Shown piece by piece: positions 17,881 through 27,505 of a stretch of DNA of 64,000 nucleotides; positions within the stretch are counted from its first letter, which is position 1; each line of letters begins with the position of its first letter. The stretch is taken from assembly GCF_016411865.1 (NCBI RefSeq), contig NZ_JAEKJA010000001.1:372001-436000 (forward strand). Reading direction: 5' to 3'. This stretch comes from Acuticoccus mangrovi. Its GTDB lineage: Bacteria > Pseudomonadota > Alphaproteobacteria > Rhizobiales > Amorphaceae. The notes beneath the pieces were generated by a model. That model had not been told where the DNA came from, searched no databases, and saw only the letters and a program-made list of their open reading frames with translations. The translations under genes and the position numbers were made by a program.

Positions 17881-19155
17881 ATGGCCGTAAGGCGCCTTGC
17901 CAGCGAACAACCTGCCTCGTTCGAGTTTACGCCGGAGAATCTGGCGTGGGCGAAGGGCAAGATCGCGGACTATCCGGAGGGCCGCCAGGCGAGCGCGGTG
18001 ATTCCGATCCTGTGGCGCGCCCAGGAGCAGCACAATGGCTGGCTGCCCGAGCCTGCCATCCGCGTCGTCGCCGACATGCTGGGCATGCCCTATATCCGCG
18101 TCCTCGAGATCGCGACCTTCTACACCATGTTCCAGCTGCAGCCGGTCGGAACGGTGGCGCACGTCAACGTGTGCGGCACCACGCCGTGCATGCTGCGCGG
18201 CTCGGAAGACATCATCCGGATCTGCAAGAAGCGGATTGCCCAGCATGCCTTCGAGCTGTCGCCCGACGGGCGCTTCTCGTGGGAAGAGGTGGAGTGCGCC
18301 GGCGCCTGCGTGAACGCGCCGATGGTGCAGATCGGCGCCGAGACCTACGAGGATCTCACCGAGGACACCTTCAACGCGCTTCTCGACACGCTGGCATCGG
18401 GCGGCACGCCGACGCCGGGGCCGCAGAGCGCGCGCAAGGCGTCCGAGCCGATCACCGGCGCCACCAGCCTGACGACGCCGCTGCGCTACGCGGTGGCCGC
18501 GGCGGCCGAGGCACCCGCCGACGCCGCGCCCGAGGCCGACGTCAATCCGTCGACCCCCGCTGCTAGCGACCAGAGCGCGGCCCGGCCGAGCGGCCACAAC
18601 CGCACCGAGGTGGAGGTGACGCGGGCGACCGGGGAGGCACCGTCGAAGGCCGCCGACGTCGCCCCTGCGCCGAAGACCGACGGACGCCTCGCCGACACTC
18701 CCGAGGAGGCGGCCAAGCAGAAGCCGGCCGAGCCCTCCACCGAGGCGCTCGCCAAGCCGACGCCGCCCGCGGCCCCGCAGAAGGTGGAGACCGTCGCGCC
18801 GCAAGAGACGGTCGCGCCGCAAGAGACCGCGGCGCCGCAGGAGGTGGAGACCGTCGCGTCGGAGGTGCCGGACAGCGCCGCCGCCGCCCGGGCCGACGAG
18901 CTCGGCACTCGCCCCGCCGCCGTCGCCGAAGGGGACGTGACCGCCGACGATCTGCAGAAGATCTCCGGCATCGGTCCGGTGATCCGCAAGACGCTGAACG
19001 CGCTCGGCATCTACACCTATGCCCAGATCGCGGCGTGGACGCCGCAGAACAAGGCGTGGGTGGACGGCTACCTCGCCTTCAAGGGGCGGATCGACCGGGA
19101 GAAATGGGTGGAACAGGCGGCCGACCTCGCCGCCGGCGGCAAGGAGGAGGGGTGA
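17881..19155 (+). CDS. nuoE: NADH-quinone oxidoreductase subunit E with long C-terminal extension
   Basis: 424 residues, against about 170 for enterobacterial NuoE. Residues 1-175 are the 24-kDa thioredoxin-like subunit with [2Fe-2S] ligands Cys98, Cys103, Cys139 and Cys143. Residues about 200-350 are Ala/Pro/Glu-rich and presumably disordered, including repeated 'VAPQET' units. Residues about 365-420 contain '[20 protein letters not shown]', a helix-hairpin-helix of the kind seen in ribosomal L21-like and NuoE extensions of alphaproteobacteria. The extension's function is not established. Confidence 0.95.
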   Translation: MAVRRLASEQPASFEFTPENLAWAKGKIADYPEGRQASAVIPILWRAQEQHNGWLPEPAIRVVADMLGMPYIRVLEIATFYTMFQLQPVGTVAHVNVCGTTPCMLRGSEDIIRICKKRIAQHAFELSPDGRFSWEEVECAGACVNAPMVQIGAETYEDLTEDTFNALLDTLASGGTPTPGPQSARKASEPITGATSLTTPLRYAVAAAAEAPADAAPEADVNPSTPAASDQSAARPSGHNRTEVEVTRATGEAPSKAADVAPAPKTDGRLADTPEEAAKQKPAEPSTEALAKPTPPAAPQKVETVAPQETVAPQETAAPQEVETVASEVPDSAAAARADELGTRPAAVAEGDVTADDLQKISGIGPVIRKTLNALGIYTYAQIAAWTPQNKAWVDGYLAFKGRIDREKWVEQAADLAAGGKEEG

Positions 19156-19213
19156 TGTCGATCTCTTCCGCCGTCTGTGTGGCGCCTCGGCCGGGCGCGT
19201 CTGGAGCTGAACG

Positions 19214-20515
19214 ATGCTGAACGATCAGGACCGCATTTTCACCAACCTCTACGGCTTCGAGGACTGGCACCTCGACGGGGCGCGCAAGCGCGGCCAGTGG
19301 TCCGGCACCAAGGGTTTCGTCGACCAGGGGCGCGACTGGATCATCGAGCAGCTGAAGGGCTCGGGTCTGCGCGGCCGGGGCGGCGCGGGCTTCCCGACCG
19401 GCCTCAAGATGAGCTTCATGCCCAAGGCGTCCGACAATGGTCGGGCCCACTATCTGGTGGTGAACGCCGACGAGTCGGAGCCCGGCACCTGCAAGGACCG
19501 CGAGATCCTGCGGCACGATCCGCAGCTTCTCATCGAGGGCTGCCTCATCGCCTGCCGGGCGATGGACGCCCACCACTGCTACATCTACGTGCGCGGTGAA
19601 TACATCACCGAGCGGCTGCACCTCGAGCAGGCCGTGCGCGAGGCCTACGAGGCCAAGCTGATCGGCAAGGACAACGTGCACGGCTGGGACTTCGAGCTCG
19701 GTGTCCACCACGGTGCCGGCGCCTATATCTGCGGCGAGGAGACGGCGCTTCTCGAAAGCCTCGAAGGCAAGAAGGGCATGCCGCGCCTGAAGCCGCCGTT
19801 CCCGGCCAACATGGGCCTCTACGGCGCGCCCACCACGGTGAACAACGTGGAGACCATCGCCGTGGTGCCCGAGATCCTGCGGCGCGGCGCCAACTGGTTC
19901 GCCGGCCTCGGCCGTCCCAACAACACCGGCACCAAGCTCTTCTGCATCTCCGGCCACGTGGAGCGGCCGTGCACGGTGGAGGAGGAGATGGGCATCACCT
20001 TCCGCGAGCTCGTCGAAAAGCACTGCGGCGGCGTGCGCGGCGGCTGGGACAATCTCCTCGCCGTGATCCCCGGCGGCTCGTCGGTGCCGCTCATCCCGCA
20101 TTGGGAGTGCGACGACCTCAACATGGACTTCGACACGCTGCGCGAGAAGCGGTCCGGCCTCGGCACCGCCGCCGTCATCGTGATGGACAAGTCCACCGAC
20201 ATCATCAAGGCGATCGCCCGCCTGTCGCACTTCTACAAGCACGAGAGCTGCGGCCAGTGCACGCCCTGCCGCGAAGGCACGGGCTGGATGTGGCGCGTGA
20301 TGGAGCGCCTCGTGGAAGGGCGCGCCGACAAGCGCGAGATCGACCAGCTGCTCGACGTGACGAAGCGTATCGAGGGCCACACCATCTGCGCGTTGGGCGA
20401 TGCCGCGGCCTGGCCGGTCCAGGGCCTCATCCGCCACTTCCGCCCCGAGATCGAAAAGCGCATCGAGGGCTACCAGGCCGCTCATCCGGCGCCGGTCCCG
20501 ATGGCGGCGGAGTAG
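19214..20515 (+). CDS. nuoF: NADH-quinone oxidoreductase subunit F (NADH/FMN)
   Basis: 433 residues. Binds NADH, FMN and the N3 [4Fe-4S] cluster. '[15 protein letters not shown]' is the glycine-rich NADH site. '[18 protein letters not shown]' is the FMN region. '[15 protein letters not shown]' plus the Cys in '[13 protein letters not shown]' bind the cluster. Length is normal. A 58-base gap separates it from nuoE. Confidence 0.96.
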   Translation: MLNDQDRIFTNLYGFEDWHLDGARKRGQWSGTKGFVDQGRDWIIEQLKGSGLRGRGGAGFPTGLKMSFMPKASDNGRAHYLVVNADESEPGTCKDREILRHDPQLLIEGCLIACRAMDAHHCYIYVRGEYITERLHLEQAVREAYEAKLIGKDNVHGWDFELGVHHGAGAYICGEETALLESLEGKKGMPRLKPPFPANMGLYGAPTTVNNVETIAVVPEILRRGANWFAGLGRPNNTGTKLFCISGHVERPCTVEEEMGITFRELVEKHCGGVRGGWDNLLAVIPGGSSVPLIPHWECDDLNMDFDTLREKRSGLGTAAVIVMDKSTDIIKAIARLSHFYKHESCGQCTPCREGTGWMWRVMERLVEGRADKREIDQLLDVTKRIEGHTICALGDAAAWPVQGLIRHFRPEIEKRIEGYQAAHPAPVPMAAE

Positions 20516-20520
20516 GGGGG

Positions 20521-20838
20521 ATGGACATCCACGACAAACGCGAGGCGATCGATGTGCGGGCGGCGACGCTCGCCGGCTCGGCGTTCGAGGATGTCAACCT
20601 CTCCAACTCCACCTTCACCAACGTCAATCTATCGGTGGCCTCGATCAGCCGTGCGAATCTCAGCAACGCGCGGATCGAGGATGCGAACTTGTCGAATGCG
20701 GTCTTTACCAACGTCAATCTCAGCAACGTGCGCATCGACAACGCCCAGCTCGCCGGGATGCGGATCAACGGGATCGCGGTCAGCGACCTTCTGGCGGCCT
20801 ACACCGCGCAGGCGGCGCGCAGCCCGGCCGAAGGGTGA
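20521..20838 (+). CDS. Small pentapeptide-repeat protein between nuoF and nuoG
   Basis: 105 residues from ATG 20521, five bases after the nuoF stop, with a GGGGGG run just upstream. Residues about 20-80 repeat A-(N/D)-(L/F)-x-x units ('DVNLSNSTF', 'RANLSNARI', 'DANLSNAVF', 'NVNLSNVRI'), predicted to form a right-handed quadrilateral beta-helix of roughly three turns. No membrane or signal segment. Pentapeptide proteins act as scaffolds, and some mimic DNA to protect gyrase; here placement suggests a complex I-related role, which is only inference. Confidence 0.8.
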   Translation: MDIHDKREAIDVRAATLAGSAFEDVNLSNSTFTNVNLSVASISRANLSNARIEDANLSNAVFTNVNLSNVRIDNAQLAGMRINGIAVSDLLAAYTAQAARSPAEG

Positions 20839-21048
20839 TGGCGCGGCCGAGGCGGGCGCGCGGCCGGAGCAAACTGCGCTCGCCCTTGCGGGAAATTGCC
20901 GTCGTTGCACTGCAACCGTTGCCCCGGACGCGATTTTGAATAATGACAGACGTGTTGATGCCGATCGCTTCGGCGCCGTCGCCGGCGCCCCGTCCCGCTT
21001 CCCGCGATGCGAGAGCGGTCGACACACACGCAGCGTGAGGAGGCCGAG
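20839..21048 (+). other. 210-base gap before nuoG, possible internal promoter
   Basis: The gap is long for an operon. It contains TTGCCC near 20920 followed by an AT-rich GATTTTGAATAAT, a possible weak promoter for nuoG-H-I. No open frame of note and no stable hairpin with a T-run. Confidence 0.25.
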
Positions 21049-23139
21049 ATGGCCAAGCTGATCATCGATGGGGCCGAGGTCGAAGTACCCGACCACTATA
21101 CGCTGCTGCAGGCGTGCGAGGCCGCGGGGGCCGAGATCCCGCGCTTCTGCTTCCACGAGCGGCTGTCGATCGCCGGCAACTGCCGGATGTGCCTGGTGCA
21201 GGTGGTGGGCGGGCCGCCCAAGCCGGTCGCGAGCTGCGCCATGAGCGTCAAGGACCTGCGCCCCGGCCGCGACGGCACCCCGCCGACCATCAACACGAAG
21301 ACCGAGTTCGTGAAGACGGCGCGCGAGGCGGTGATGGAGTTCCTCCTCATCAACCACCCGCTCGACTGCCCGATCTGCGACCAGGGCGGCGAATGCGACC
21401 TGCAGGACCAGGCGATGGCCTACGGCGTCTCGGGCTCGCGCTTCGCCGAGAACAAGCGGGCGGTGGAGAACAAATATATCGGCCCGCTCGTCAAGACGAT
21501 CATGACGCGCTGCATCCACTGCACCCGCTGCGTGCGCTTCGTCACCGAGGTGGCGGGCGTGCCCGATCTCGGCTCCATCGGCCGCGGCGAGGACATGGAG
21601 ATCACCACCTACCTCGAGAGCGCCATGGGCTCCGAGCTGCAGGGCAACGTGATCGACCTCTGCCCGGTCGGCGCGCTCACCTCGCGTCCCTACGCCTTCC
21701 AGGCCCGCCCGTGGGAGCTGACGAAGACCGAGACCATCGACGCGATGGACGCGGTCGGCTGCAACATCCGCGTCGACGTGCGCGGTCGCGAGGTGATGCG
21801 CGTGATGCCCCGCCTCAACGAGGCGGTGAACGAAGAGTGGATCTCCGACAAGTCGCGCTTCATCTGGGATGGGCTCAAGACCCAGCGCCTCGACCGCCCC
21901 TATGTGCGTGAGAACGGGCGGCTGCGTGCCGCGTCCTGGGGGGAGGCGTTCGGCGCCATCACCGAACGGGTCAAGGCGTCGAAGCCGGAGAAGATGGCGG
22001 CGCTCGCCGGCGACCTCGCCACCACCGAAGAGCAGTACGCGCTGAAGGACCTGATGCACCGGCTCGGCGTCGCCTCGGTGGACTGCCGGCAGGACGGCTC
22101 GCCGCTCGATCCCTCGCTCGGCCGCGCCACCTACCTCTTCAACCCGACCATCGCCGGCATCGACAGCGCCGACGCGATCCTTCTCGTCGGCGCCAACCCG
22201 CGCTGGGACGCGGCGGTGCTCAACGCCCGCATCCGCAAGGCGTGGGTGCACAACCGCACCAAGGTCGGGCTCGTCGGCGAGCGCGTCGACCTCACCTACC
22301 CCTACCAATATATCGGCGCAGGCCCGACCTCGCTGTCCGATCTCGGCTCCTTCCGCGAGGTGCTGGAGAAGGCCGAGCGGCCGATGATCGTCGTCGGCGC
22401 GGCGGCGCTCAGCCGGCCCGACGCCGCGGCCGTCCTTGCCGCCGCCGCGACCCTTGCCAAGGACGTCGGCGCGGTCGCCGAGGGCTGGAACGGCTTCGGC
22501 ATCCTCCACACCGCCGCCGCACGCGTCGGCGGGCTCGACGTCGGCTGCGTCCCGGCGAAGGGCGGCAAGCCCACCGCCGAGATCCTCGCCGCGAGCGCTG
22601 CGGGTGAGCTCGACGTGCTCTTCCTCCTCGGTGCCGACGAGATCGACACGGCCGCCCTCAAGGCGCCGTTCGTGGTCTATATCGGCAGCCACGGCGACCG
22701 TGGCGCCCACGCCGCCGACGTGATCCTGCCGGGCGCGGCGTACACGGAGAAGTCCGGCACCTACGTGAACCTCGAAGGCCGTCCGCAGGAGGCCGTGCGG
22801 GCGGCCTTCGCCCCCGGCGAGGCGCGCGAGGACTGGGCGATCCTGCGGGCGCTCTCGGCCCAGCTCGGCGCCCAGCTCCCCTACGACAGCCTCGCGGCGC
22901 TCAACGCGGCCATGGTGTCCGCCGCGCCCTGGCTCGGCGAGGTCGACGAGGTGGTGCCGGGCGACCCCGCCGCCATCGACCGTCTCGCGGCCCTCGGCGG
23001 CAGCATGGACGAGGCACCCTTCGTGAACCCGCTCACCACCTTCCACCTCACCAACCCGATCGCCCGCGCCTCCAAGGTGATGGCCGAGTGCGCCAAGCTC
23101 ATCGAGGAGCGCGCCGCGGTGAAGGTGGCGGCGGAGTAG
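21049..23139 (+). CDS. nuoG: NADH-quinone oxidoreductase subunit G (75 kDa)
   Basis: 696 residues from ATG 21049, with GAGGAGG upstream; an in-frame ATG 14 codons earlier is less likely. It carries an N-terminal [2Fe-2S] domain ('[18 protein letters not shown]'), the His-Cys cluster region '[19 protein letters not shown]', and '[12 protein letters not shown]'. A molybdopterin-oxidoreductase-like domain fills the rest. Length fits alphaproteobacterial NuoG. A 91-base gap follows. Confidence 0.96.
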   Translation: MAKLIIDGAEVEVPDHYTLLQACEAAGAEIPRFCFHERLSIAGNCRMCLVQVVGGPPKPVASCAMSVKDLRPGRDGTPPTINTKTEFVKTAREAVMEFLLINHPLDCPICDQGGECDLQDQAMAYGVSGSRFAENKRAVENKYIGPLVKTIMTRCIHCTRCVRFVTEVAGVPDLGSIGRGEDMEITTYLESAMGSELQGNVIDLCPVGALTSRPYAFQARPWELTKTETIDAMDAVGCNIRVDVRGREVMRVMPRLNEAVNEEWISDKSRFIWDGLKTQRLDRPYVRENGRLRAASWGEAFGAITERVKASKPEKMAALAGDLATTEEQYALKDLMHRLGVASVDCRQDGSPLDPSLGRATYLFNPTIAGIDSADAILLVGANPRWDAAVLNARIRKAWVHNRTKVGLVGERVDLTYPYQYIGAGPTSLSDLGSFREVLEKAERPMIVVGAAALSRPDAAAVLAAAATLAKDVGAVAEGWNGFGILHTAAARVGGLDVGCVPAKGGKPTAEILAASAAGELDVLFLLGADEIDTAALKAPFVVYIGSHGDRGAHAADVILPGAAYTEKSGTYVNLEGRPQEAVRAAFAPGEAREDWAILRALSAQLGAQLPYDSLAALNAAMVSAAPWLGEVDEVVPGDPAAIDRLAALGGSMDEAPFVNPLTTFHLTNPIARASKVMAECAKLIEERAAVKVAAE

Positions 23140-23230
23140 GGCGATGATGCGAGGCCACACCATCCCCGCCGTGGCCGGCGGACAGCTATACCATCTCACC
23201 GCCGGCCGGACGGCGCGCTAGGGAAGACCG

Positions 23231-24280
23231 ATGCAAGATTTCTGGAGCAACTACGCGGCGCCTGCGATCATCATCGCGCTCCAAAGCGTCCTCATGCTGG
23301 TGATCCTGCTGGTGGCGATCGCCTACGTGCTGCTCGCCGACCGCAAGATCTGGGCGGCGGTGCAGATGCGGCGCGGGCCGAACGTGGTGGGCGCCTTCGG
23401 CCTGCTGCAATCCTTCGCCGACCTTGCGAAGTTCGCGCTGAAGGAGCCGGTCATCCCCGCCGGCGCCGACCGGGTGGTGTTCCTCCTCGCCCCCTTCATC
23501 ACCACCGTCCTGGCGCTTGCGGCCTGGTCGGTGATGCCGGTGGCGCCCGGCTGGGTGATCGCCGACATCAATGTCGGCATTCTCTTCGTGCTCGCCATCT
23601 CTTCGCTCGGCGTCTACGGCGTGATCATGGGCGGGTGGGCGTCCAACTCGAAATACCCCTTCCTCGGGGCGCTGCGCTCGTCGGCGCAGATGATCTCCTA
23701 CGAGGTGTCGATCGGCCTCGTCCTCATCACCGTGCTCCTGTGCGTCGGCTCGCTGAACCTGCAGGACATCGTGGCGAGCCAGGAGACGGGCCTTGCCACC
23801 ATGCTCGGCATCCCGTGGCTGTCGATCCTCAACTGGTACTGGCTGCCGCTGCTGCCGATGTTCGTGATCTTCTTCATCTCGGCATTGGCGGAGACGAACC
23901 GGCCACCCTTCGACCTGCCGGAGGCGGAGTCGGAGCTCGTCGCCGGCTTCATGGTCGAGTACGGCTCGACGCCCTACATGATGTTCATGCTGGGCGAGTA
24001 CGTGTCGATCGCCCTCATGTGCGCGCTGACCACCATCCTCTTCCTCGGGGGCTGGCTGCCGCCCATCGCGGTGGTGCCCTTCACCTGGGTGCCGGGGGTC
24101 ATCTGGTTCGTGCTGAAGTGCTTCGGCGTCTTCTTCATGTTCGCCATGGTGAAGGCGATCGTGCCTCGCTACCGCTACGACCAGCTGATGCGGCTCGGCT
24201 GGAAGGTGTTCCTGCCGGCCTCGCTGGCGGCGGTGGTCGTGGTGGCGGTGGTGCTGAAGCTGACCGGCTGGCGTGGCTGA
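23231..24280 (+). CDS. nuoH: NADH-quinone oxidoreductase subunit H
   Basis: 349 residues with about eight transmembrane helices. It joins the Q-module to the membrane arm and lines the quinone channel. '[19 protein letters not shown]' near residue 36 and '[19 protein letters not shown]' are conserved loops. Full length, followed 54 bases later by nuoI. Confidence 0.96.
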   Translation: MQDFWSNYAAPAIIIALQSVLMLVILLVAIAYVLLADRKIWAAVQMRRGPNVVGAFGLLQSFADLAKFALKEPVIPAGADRVVFLLAPFITTVLALAAWSVMPVAPGWVIADINVGILFVLAISSLGVYGVIMGGWASNSKYPFLGALRSSAQMISYEVSIGLVLITVLLCVGSLNLQDIVASQETGLATMLGIPWLSILNWYWLPLLPMFVIFFISALAETNRPPFDLPEAESELVAGFMVEYGSTPYMMFMLGEYVSIALMCALTTILFLGGWLPPIAVVPFTWVPGVIWFVLKCFGVFFMFAMVKAIVPRYRYDQLMRLGWKVFLPASLAAVVVVAVVLKLTGWRG

Positions 24281-24334
24281 GCGCAACGGACAACCGGAGG
24301 GCGGCAGGCCCTCCCAATCGAACGAGTGAAACCC

Positions 24335-24826
24335 ATGGCAACTCTTCAGGGCACGGCGAAGTCGATCTTTCTGTCGGAGTTCGTCTCGGCGTTCTTCCTC
24401 GGGATGCGCTACTTCTTCAAGCCGAAGGCCACCATCAACTACCCCTTCGAAAAGAACCCGATCTCGCCGCGCTTCCGCGGGGAGCACGCGTTGCGCCGCT
24501 ATCCCAACGGCGAGGAGCGCTGCATCGCCTGCAAGCTCTGCGAGGCGATCTGCCCGGCGCAGGCGATCACCATCGAGGCGGGGCCGCGCCGCAACGACGG
24601 TACGCGCCGCACCACGCGCTACGACATCGACATGGTGAAGTGCATCTACTGCGGCCTCTGCCAGGAGGCCTGCCCGGTCGATGCGATCGTCGAGGGGCCG
24701 AACTTCGAGTTCGCCACCGAGACGCGCGAGGAACTCTACTACACCAAGGACAAGCTGCTGGCGAACGGCGACCGCTGGGAGCGCGAGATCGCTGCGAACA
24801 TTGCCGCCGATGCGCCCTATCGCTGA
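24335..24826 (+). CDS. nuoI: NADH-quinone oxidoreductase subunit I (two [4Fe-4S])
   Basis: 163 residues from ATG 24335 (an in-frame GTG three codons earlier is possible; homologues begin with MA-type N-termini). '[16 protein letters not shown]' and '[16 protein letters not shown]' bind clusters N6a and N6b. It closes the nuo genes here: the expected nuoJ, K, L, M and N do not follow, and a perfect hairpin begins at the base after its stop codon. Confidence 0.96.
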   Translation: MATLQGTAKSIFLSEFVSAFFLGMRYFFKPKATINYPFEKNPISPRFRGEHALRRYPNGEERCIACKLCEAICPAQAITIEAGPRRNDGTRRTTRYDIDMVKCIYCGLCQEACPVDAIVEGPNFEFATETREELYYTKDKLLANGDRWEREIAANIAADAPYR

Positions 24827-24850
24827 GCCGGCGGTTCACTTCCCGCCGGC
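24827..24850 (+). terminator. Perfect hairpin immediately after nuoI
   Basis: GCCGGCGG (24827-24834) pairs with CCGCCGGC (24843-24850) around an 8-base loop, starting at the first base after the nuoI stop. There is no T-run. It is placed where nuoJ would normally begin, so it probably ends the truncated nuo transcript. Confidence 0.5.
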
Positions 24851-24859
24851 GGTCCCGCG

Positions 24860-24982
24860 ATGACCGATCCGGGCCGCGAGCCCCGTCGCGTCGCGCGGCG
24901 GAGCGTGGGGGCGGCCGCCGGAGCGATGGCCCTCACCCTCCTGGTGGTGGGGCTGGCGCTCTTTCTGTTCGGTGCCGTCTGA
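24860..24982 (+). CDS. Possible 40-residue single-helix membrane protein
   Basis: ATG 24860 to TGA 24982, 40 residues. An Arg-rich N-terminus ('GREPRRVARRSVGAA') is followed by one hydrophobic segment ('MALTLLVVGLALFLFGAV') that runs to the end. This fits a small N-in membrane protein. No ribosome site is obvious and it is not the start of NuoJ. It lies at the junction between the nuo genes and half an ABC operon, so it may be a genuine small protein or a chance frame made by rearrangement. Confidence 0.3.
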   Translation: MTDPGREPRRVARRSVGAAAGAMALTLLVVGLALFLFGAV

Positions 24983-25091
24983 CTTGACCGTTCGGGGCCG
25001 TCTGGGCGCTTGATCGCACCCGCAGCGCCGTGGGAGCCTCGTGCGCAGATGGCATGCGAGATGCATCGCGGCGAGCGACGGGGAGGCGACT

Positions 25092-25922
25092 ATGGCGGCG
25101 ACGGGAACCAGGCGGGACTGGTCGTTCTGGGTCTTGGCGATCTTCTTCGGGCTGTTCGTCGTGTTCCTCTACGGCCCGATGATCACCATCTACGTCCTGT
25201 CCTTCCAGGGACCGACGGGCGGGCTCACCTTTCCCCTCCAGGGCGTGTCGCTGAAGTGGTTCGGCGACCTCTTCGGCCAGGCGCGCACGGGTGACGTCGG
25301 CGGCGCCTTCTCCCGCTCGCTGCCCCTCGCGCTCGCCGTCATGGTGCTCACGGTGCTGATCGCCGTCCCCGCCGGCCTCGCCTTCCGCCGCAACTTCTAC
25401 GGCTCGACGCTGATCTTCTACGCCGCGATCGCGAGCCTCATCGTGCCGGGGCTGGTGCTGTCCATCGGCACGCTCGTCACCTTCAACTTCCTCGGCCTGC
25501 CGGCGCGCTGGTACACCTCCGCGCTCGGGGCCCACCTGTCGTGGACGATCCCCTTCGGCCTCCTCATCATGTTCGCGGTGATCTCGCGCCTGCCGCGCTC
25601 CTACGAGGAGGCGGCCTACGACCTCGGCGCGAGCCGCTTCCAGACCCTGATGCTGGTGATCGTGCCCATCGTCTTCCCCGGCATGATCGCCGTTGCCCTC
25701 TTCGGCTTCACCCTGTCCTACGACGAGTTCCCCCGCTCCTGGCTCACCACCGGCCCCAAGAACACGCTGCCGCTCGAGATCTGGACGATGACGACCAACG
25801 TCACGTCACCGTCGCTCTATGCGCTCGGCACCGTTACCACCTTGATTTCGTTCCTGGTGATTGCGCTCGCCATCGGCTCGATCGCTATAATCCAGCGGCG
25901 GCGTTTGCGCGCCGGCGGATAA
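25092..25922 (+). CDS. ABC transporter permease, PotC (spermidine/putrescine) family
   Basis: 276 residues from ATG 25092 with GGGAGG about 8 bases upstream. Six hydrophobic helices, and the cytoplasmic EAA loop 'EEAAYDLGASRFQTLMLVIV' that contacts the ATPase. The C-terminal part 'FTLSYDEFPRSWLTTGP' is typical of PotC-like permeases. Such systems normally have a binding protein and a PotB-like permease upstream; both are missing, replaced by the end of nuoI 265 bases away. Without the partners the substrate (polyamine or other small molecule) is unknown. Confidence 0.85.
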   Translation: MAATGTRRDWSFWVLAIFFGLFVVFLYGPMITIYVLSFQGPTGGLTFPLQGVSLKWFGDLFGQARTGDVGGAFSRSLPLALAVMVLTVLIAVPAGLAFRRNFYGSTLIFYAAIASLIVPGLVLSIGTLVTFNFLGLPARWYTSALGAHLSWTIPFGLLIMFAVISRLPRSYEEAAYDLGASRFQTLMLVIVPIVFPGMIAVALFGFTLSYDEFPRSWLTTGPKNTLPLEIWTMTTNVTSPSLYALGTVTTLISFLVIALAIGSIAIIQRRRLRAGG

Positions 25923-25942
25923 ACCAACAAGGGACGAGGGAA

Positions 25943-26362
25943 ATGCGTATTGGGATGGCGGCGCTTTTCGCCGCGGTGATCGTGGGGGGCGGCCTCTCGG
26001 CGGGCGCTGCGATCGCCGACGAATGTTTTGTGCACAATGATTCGCTGATGCGGCTTCAGACCCGGGGCAGCTCCTACGTGATGCGCTACGAGCAGCCGCG
26101 CGACGTGCTGCGCCGGGCGGGGGTGCGGCGCGGAACGGTGCTGTTGGACGGCAACGTCTCCAACGGGAGTTTCTCGGGCGTCGCCCGCCGCTTCTCGCGC
26201 TATTGTCCCGGCGAGCCGCTCGAATATCGCGTGTCGGGCCGCGTCTACGACGACCCCTATTCGATCATCGTCGACGGTCGCTACGAGGTGCACGACCGCT
26301 GCCGTCCCACCGGACGGCTGAAGGGAGATCAGCTCGTGTTCACTTTCATCCGGAACTGTTAG
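25943..26362 (+). CDS. Small exported protein, unknown function
   Basis: 139 residues from ATG 25943, GAGGG just upstream. Residues 1-25 are a clear Sec signal peptide ending 'GAAIADE'. The mature part is about 115 residues, basic, with three Cys at the start, middle and very end ('CFVHN', 'RYCPGE', 'FIRNC') plus one in 'HDRCRPT', allowing two disulfides. I do not recognise the family. It lies 20 bases after the permease and 3 bases before the ATPase gene, so it is embedded in the transporter operon and may modulate it in the periplasm. Confidence 0.7.
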   Translation: MRIGMAALFAAVIVGGGLSAGAAIADECFVHNDSLMRLQTRGSSYVMRYEQPRDVLRRAGVRRGTVLLDGNVSNGSFSGVARRFSRYCPGEPLEYRVSGRVYDDPYSIIVDGRYEVHDRCRPTGRLKGDQLVFTFIRNC

Positions 26363-26365
26363 CCC

Positions 26366-27505
26366 ATGAGCCAATCCGGCGAGATCCGCCTCAAAGGGGT
26401 GTCGAAGAGCTTCGGCGACACCCACGCCGTTCGCGACATCGACCTGACGATCGCCAACGGCTCCTATTGCTGCCTGCTCGGCCCGTCGGGCTGCGGCAAG
26501 ACGACGATCCTGCGGATGATCGCCGGCCACGAGACGCCCACCAGCGGCGAGATCACCATCGGCGGCCAGTCGGTGGTGGGTCTGCCACCGGTGCAGCGCG
26601 GCACGGCGATGATGTTCCAGAACTACGCCCTGTTCCCGCACCTTTCCGTGCGCGACAACGTCGCCTTCTATCTGAAGATGCGCGGGGTGAGGAAGGCGGA
26701 GCGCCGAGCGCGGGCGGGGGAGATGCTGGAGCGGGTGCAGCTCGATCATCTCGCCGATCGGATGCCGGCGGCGCTCTCCGGCGGACAGCAGCAGCGCGTG
26801 GCGCTGGCGCGCGCGCTGATCACCAACCCGCGGGTGCTCCTTCTCGACGAGCCGCTCTCCGCGCTCGACGAGTTCCTGCGCCTCAGGATGCGTTCCGAGC
26901 TCAAGAGCCTGCAAAACCAGCTCGGCATCACCTTCGTGCACGTGACGCACACGCAGCCGGAGGCGATCGCGCTCGCCGATCTCGTGGTGGTGATGGACCA
27001 TGGCGAGATCGTGCAGGCCGACACGCCGGAGGCGATCTTCACCCGGCCCGCCACCCCCTACGTCGCCCGCTTCATGGGCGGGCAGAACGTGGTGACGGGC
27101 ACGGTGACGTCGGCGGAGGCGGGCGAAATCCGCATCGCCGGCAAGGATGGCGCGTTCGTCGCGATCGACCCGAAGGGCGAGGGCGCGGCGCGTGACGCGA
27201 CGATCGCCTTTTCGATCCGCCGCGACCGCATCCTGCTCACCCCCGCGAGCGGCGAGGTGGCGGCCGAGCCCAACCTCGTCGTCGGGTCGGTGGAGGAGAT
27301 CGAGTATCAGGGCTCCTTCGTGAAGGTCACCATGGGCCGGGACGGCGAGCCCTTCGTGGTCCACGTGCCCGATCAGGTGTTCTTCGCGACGCCGGTCGCG
27401 GTGGGCGACCGGGTGGCGGCGCGCTGGCAGGCGGCCGACACCCACATCATCGACCGCCCGGTGGGCGCCGAAGAAACCTTCGTCTACGCCGAAGAGGTGG
27501 TCTGA
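26366..27505 (+). CDS. ABC transporter ATP-binding protein, PotA family
   Basis: 379 residues. Walker A 'GPSGCGKTT', Q-loop 'MFQNYALFPHLSV', signature 'LSGGQQQRVALARAL', Walker B 'VLLLDEPLSALD' and the switch His in 'FVHVTHTQPEA' are all present. A C-terminal TOBE domain (about 270-370) follows, as in PotA/FbpC/UgpC importers. It follows the small exported protein by 3 bases. Its last 22 bases overlap the convergent ligase gene on the other strand. Confidence 0.9.
   Translation: MSQSGEIRLKGVSKSFGDTHAVRDIDLTIANGSYCCLLGPSGCGKTTILRMIAGHETPTSGEITIGGQSVVGLPPVQRGTAMMFQNYALFPHLSVRDNVAFYLKMRGVRKAERRARAGEMLERVQLDHLADRMPAALSGGQQQRVALARALITNPRVLLLDEPLSALDEFLRLRMRSELKSLQNQLGITFVHVTHTQPEAIALADLVVVMDHGEIVQADTPEAIFTRPATPYVARFMGGQNVVTGTVTSAEAGEIRIAGKDGAFVAIDPKGEGAARDATIAFSIRRDRILLTPASGEVAAEPNLVVGSVEEIEYQGSFVKVTMGRDGEPFVVHVPDQVFFATPVAVGDRVAARWQAADTHIIDRPVGAEETFVYAEEVV

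Noticed and set aside
19155-19220. 21-codon frame starting in the nuoE stop and ending inside the nuoF start
   Set aside because: No ribosome site, no recognisable motif, and it is easily explained by chance in a 58-base gap.
20629-23199. 856-codon open frame on the minus strand
   Set aside because: It is antisense to nuoG and nuoH-proximal sequence. It is a by-product of high-GC codon bias; the translation is low-complexity Arg/His/Gly with no motif.
24860-24982. Idea that the 40-codon frame is a truncated nuoJ
   Set aside because: The Arg-rich start and single helix do not resemble the NuoJ N-terminus.
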